Positions 5,780 through 7,971 of a stretch of DNA of 7,971 nucleotides are shown here, in pieces (within the stretch, counting starts at the first letter, position 1; every line of letters starts with the position of its first letter). The DNA comes from Spirochaetota bacterium. Lineage in GTDB: Bacteria; Spirochaetota; Spirochaetia; Treponematales; UBA12059. Both the position numbers and the translations under genes were made by a program. The stretch lies in contig JAKQNL010000274.1 in NCBI GenBank assembly GCA_029565815.1, forward strand, positions 1 to 7,971. Reading direction: 5' to 3'. The notes under the pieces were generated by a model. The model made no database searches and was not told the origin of the DNA. It saw only the letters and a list, made by a program, of their open reading frames with translations.

Positions 5780-7552
5780 ATGACCGAACTCGACGGTTAC
5801 TTGCTGCATGGTTTCTTCAAGTCCGGCGCGCACAGGGTAAGCCTAGCCCGATCCCGCATTGACGGGATCAACGTGTTTCCGGTACCGGACGGCGATACCG
5901 GTTCAAACATGGCAGCTACCTTATTGAATGCGATCGACGCAATCGAACCGGGGCCGTCCGCGGCGGATACGCTGTCGGCGCTTGCCGATGCAGCGTTGGA
6001 TTCCGCGCGGGGCAATTCCGGAGTCATCCTTGCCCAGTTTATTTATGGCTTGTCCGAGGCCGTGGTGAATGCGCGTGTACGTACCCGCGAATTTGCAGCC
6101 GCTGCAGGCAATGCGTATGCGCGGGCGAAAGCATCGATATCGCAGCCAAAAGACGGTACCATTCTTTCGGTTATCAATGACTGGTCGGCTTCGCTATTGC
6201 GAAAAAGTCAGGGAATAGACAGCTTTGACGAGCTCATGCATGCGACAGCGTCTGATCTTGCGCAGTCGCTGGAATCGACCAGGGACGTGCTACCGGAAAT
6301 GCGCACTGCGGGTGTCGTTGACGCAGGAGCCGCAGGCTTTGTTGAATTCATCGCCGGAGCGCGGGATTACCTGGCTGCCGGTGCTCCTGCATTCCAAGCC
6401 GAGCCTGGCCAGACTAGCCCTGCCGCGTCGGTACACCACGACCATGACGGGGCTACAGCACCTGTCTACCGTTATTGTGCAGAAGCCATTGTATCCGCGC
6501 ATGATCTTGATGCATCCAGCATACGAGCCGCCCTTGAGCCCTTGGGCGACAGCCTGATTGTGGCAGCCGGAAAAGCGCGGGCTCGCGTGCACCTGCACAC
6601 CGACGACCCGGCGGCTATGGTGCACGTGCTGGCTGGCTACGGAACGGTAAGCGCGCACAAGGTTGACGACATGGCGCTTCAGTACCTGGATGCGCATACG
6701 AGCCATCCGGCAACGGCTGTGGTAACGGATTCGTGCTGCGATCTGCCCGATGCAATGCTGCGAAAGCTGGGGGTGCACGTCGTGCCCCTGTTGCTTGGTT
6801 CCGGGCAAACCGAATACCTGGACAGGCTTACCATAAGCCCAGAGTTGTTTTGGGAGCTGTCTGGCCAAAAGGGTACCTTCCCCCGCACCAGCCAGCCGCC
6901 TGCGGCATCCTTTGACCGACTGTACTCGGGCCTTTTGGCGCATTATGAGAATGTTCTGTCGGTACACCTTGCATCCGCGCTTTCCGGCACCTGCGAGGCT
7001 GCGCATCGCTCTGCTCAAAAGATTGATGATACAAAGATAACGGTGGTAGATTCCCGCCACCTGTCGGCTTCCCTTGGCCTGGTGGTGTACCGGCTGGCTA
7101 CGGCCATACGGGAGGGCATGAGCGCGCTTGATGCACAAAAGGCTTTGCTCCAGTGGACGCAAAAAGCCCGCCAGTTTGTGTCGGTTACCAGCCTTAAATA
7201 CATGGTGCGCGGTGGCCGGGTGAGCCCGCTTAAAGGCGCTATCGCAAAAGTGCTGAATCTGAAACCCATCGTGTCCGTAGACGAAAATGGAAAATCGATC
7301 CTGTATGGTAAGGCGTTCTCCGAAGAAGCAAACTTCCGAAAGATTCTGGCAATGGTATCGGATATTCACGAAAAAGCGCCCATTATGTATTACGCCCTCG
7401 GACACGCGAGCGCGCCACAAAAGGCCGAGCGGCTTGCTAAACGGCTGACAGACCTTGTGGGGTTTCCGCCTTTGTACATAACCGAGATTTCGCCGGTGGT
7501 TGCCCTCAACTCCGGCCCCGGCGCTGTGTCTGTCGTTACCATGTCCCGTTAA
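5780..7552 (+). CDS. Fused DAK2 kinase (FakA-like) and DegV fatty-acid-binding (FakB-like) protein
   Basis: 590-residue cytosolic protein joining parts that are separate in Staphylococcus. Residues about 1-200 are a DAK2/DhaL nucleotide-binding domain, with the Mg-ATP loop INVFPVPDGDTGSNM (30-44), RGNSGVI (77-83) and DAGAAGFVEF (181-190). Residues about 228-305 match the FakA-type middle domain, with GDSLIV (256-261) and VHLHTDDP (270-277). Residues about 312-590 are a DegV/FakB domain: VVTDSCCDLP (314-323), TSQPP (370-374), the ASALSGT segment (398-404) and RGGRVSP (477-483). In the two-component system FakB holds a fatty acid in the TSQP/SxLSGT pocket and FakA phosphorylates it to acyl-phosphate for phospholipid synthesis; the fusion suggests both steps in one chain, but the substrate here is inferred. 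A His usually found before the C-terminal GPGA segment is replaced by Asn577. The gene is transcribed alone, between a terminator and a convergent gene. Confidence 0.88.
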   Translation: MTELDGYLLHGFFKSGAHRVSLARSRIDGINVFPVPDGDTGSNMAATLLNAIDAIEPGPSAADTLSALADAALDSARGNSGVILAQFIYGLSEAVVNARVRTREFAAAAGNAYARAKASISQPKDGTILSVINDWSASLLRKSQGIDSFDELMHATASDLAQSLESTRDVLPEMRTAGVVDAGAAGFVEFIAGARDYLAAGAPAFQAEPGQTSPAASVHHDHDGATAPVYRYCAEAIVSAHDLDASSIRAALEPLGDSLIVAAGKARARVHLHTDDPAAMVHVLAGYGTVSAHKVDDMALQYLDAHTSHPATAVVTDSCCDLPDAMLRKLGVHVVPLLLGSGQTEYLDRLTISPELFWELSGQKGTFPRTSQPPAASFDRLYSGLLAHYENVLSVHLASALSGTCEAAHRSAQKIDDTKITVVDSRHLSASLGLVVYRLATAIREGMSALDAQKALLQWTQKARQFVSVTSLKYMVRGGRVSPLKGAIAKVLNLKPIVSVDENGKSILYGKAFSEEANFRKILAMVSDIHEKAPIMYYALGHASAPQKAERLAKRLTDLVGFPPLYITEISPVVALNSGPGAVSVVTMSR

Positions 7553-7569
7553 CCAGCTTTTACGGTATG

Positions 7570-7601
7570 AAAAAAAGTAGGCCGGCCCCGCGGGGCCGGC
7601 C
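7570..7601 (-). terminator. Terminator of the minus-strand gene, possibly bidirectional
   Basis: A perfect 22-bp GC palindrome (7580-7601) is followed, reading the minus strand, by three bases and a run of seven T (complement of 7570-7576). This is a good intrinsic terminator for the leftward gene. On the plus strand the hairpin lacks a following T-run but starts 27 nt after the kinase gene stop, so it may also slow or end that transcript. Confidence 0.82.
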
Positions 7602-7627
7602 GAGTCGTTATAGGCTTTGCTAGCCCG

Positions 7628-7971
7628 TCAGCGTTTTTTAGGCGGTAGCGGCACGAAAATCGAGGTGGATGCTTTGTATGCCTTGTATTCCGGGTCGTTT
7701 CCCCAGCGCTTGTCGGCCGCTTTTTCCAAAAGCGGTATGCCGCTTACAAAGAGTAAGAGGCAGGTAATGAAAACAGGGCCAAGTACGCTAAGCCATAGAA
7801 GGCCAGACAGCGCCGATAGAACCATCACAAAAATGCCCCACCACAGGAGCGATTCGCCAAAGTAGTTTGGGTGCCTGGACCAGGACCAGATGCCACTTTT
7901 GATGAAAGAATCCGAGCCAGACTTCTTGAATGCGCTTTTTTGCGCGTCGGCGGCCACTTCGATACCGATGC
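7628..7971 (-). CDS. DUF1295 / steroid 5-alpha-reductase-like membrane protein, C-terminal part (5' end outside window)
   Basis: The frame stays open to the window edge, so only the last 113 residues are seen; the GTG at 7957-7955 is an internal Val codon, not the start. The family signature is clear: a region ending IKSGIWSWSRHPNYFGE, where Arg-His-Pro-Asn-Tyr belongs to the cofactor-binding C-terminal part of 5-alpha-reductase-like and isoprenylcysteine-methyltransferase-like membrane enzymes. Two hydrophobic segments follow (roughly SLLWWGIFVMVLSALSGLLW and LGPVFITCLLLFVSGIPLL), then the usual soluble tail with WGNDPEYKAYKAST and a basic end PPKKR. Members are predicted NADPH-dependent membrane reductases, but the substrate of bacterial DUF1295 proteins is generally unknown and nothing here reveals it. 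It converges on the DAK2-DegV gene and has no visible link to lysine fermentation. Confidence 0.88.
   Translation of the reverse strand, partial: IGIEVAADAQKSAFKKSGSDSFIKSGIWSWSRHPNYFGESLLWWGIFVMVLSALSGLLWLSVLGPVFITCLLLFVSGIPLLEKAADKRWGNDPEYKAYKASTSIFVPLPPKKR

Noticed and set aside
6290..7420. 376-codon minus-strand frame inside the DAK2-DegV gene
   Set aside because: Opposite-strand shadow of a well-supported gene, with no recognisable motifs and no ribosome binding site; long antisense frames are expected in GC-rich coding DNA.

Overview
The window carries most of a lysine-fermentation operon of an anaerobic, amino-acid-degrading bacterium, followed by a separately transcribed fatty-acid-kinase-type gene and, on the opposite strand, the end of a membrane-protein gene. 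The DNA is moderately GC-rich. Only the metabolism can be read with confidence; the phylum cannot. A coenzyme-B12 lysine aminomutase operon occurs in Clostridia, Fusobacteria, Synergistetes, spirochaetes and others, and nothing here decides between them.

Positions 1-5639, plus strand: kamA (3' end only), kamB, kamC, kamD and kamE, in the order known from lysine-fermenting clostridia and fusobacteria. KamA is the radical-SAM lysine 2,3-aminomutase that makes L-beta-lysine. KamD and KamE are the large and small subunits of the B12- and PLP-dependent lysine 5,6-aminomutase, which moves the terminal amino group of beta-lysine to give 3,5-diaminohexanoate. KamB (BioD-like P-loop protein) and KamC (MutS-like ATPase) are thought to reactivate this suicide-prone B12 enzyme. 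kamB/kamC overlap by 4 nt and kamD/kamE are 12 nt apart with the Shine-Dalgarno overlapping the kamD stop. A strong terminator closes the operon at about 5694. The later pathway genes (kdd, kce, kal and CoA transferase) are not downstream, so they must lie upstream of the window or elsewhere.

Two gaps break the compact layout. The 262-nt kamA-kamB gap holds three arrays of a degenerate octamer (CTCYGTGN or its complement), two of them forming a 19/22 inverted repeat: a small dispersed-repeat or MITE-like element placed inside the operon. The 86-nt kamC-kamD gap holds two consecutive stem-loops.

Positions 5700-7552, plus strand: a gene with its own probable promoter encoding one polypeptide that joins a DAK2/DhaL-type kinase (FakA-like) to a DegV/FakB-like fatty-acid-binding domain. 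A usually conserved His of the DegV domain appears to be Asn. Positions 7628-7971, minus strand: the C-terminal part of a DUF1295 / steroid 5-alpha-reductase-like membrane protein, converging on the kinase gene, with a 22-bp perfect palindrome plus T-run terminator between them.

I see no CRISPR array, tRNA, rRNA, transposase or phage gene, and no clearly new multi-gene system. The most unusual points are the repeat element inside the kam operon and the fused FakA-FakB protein.
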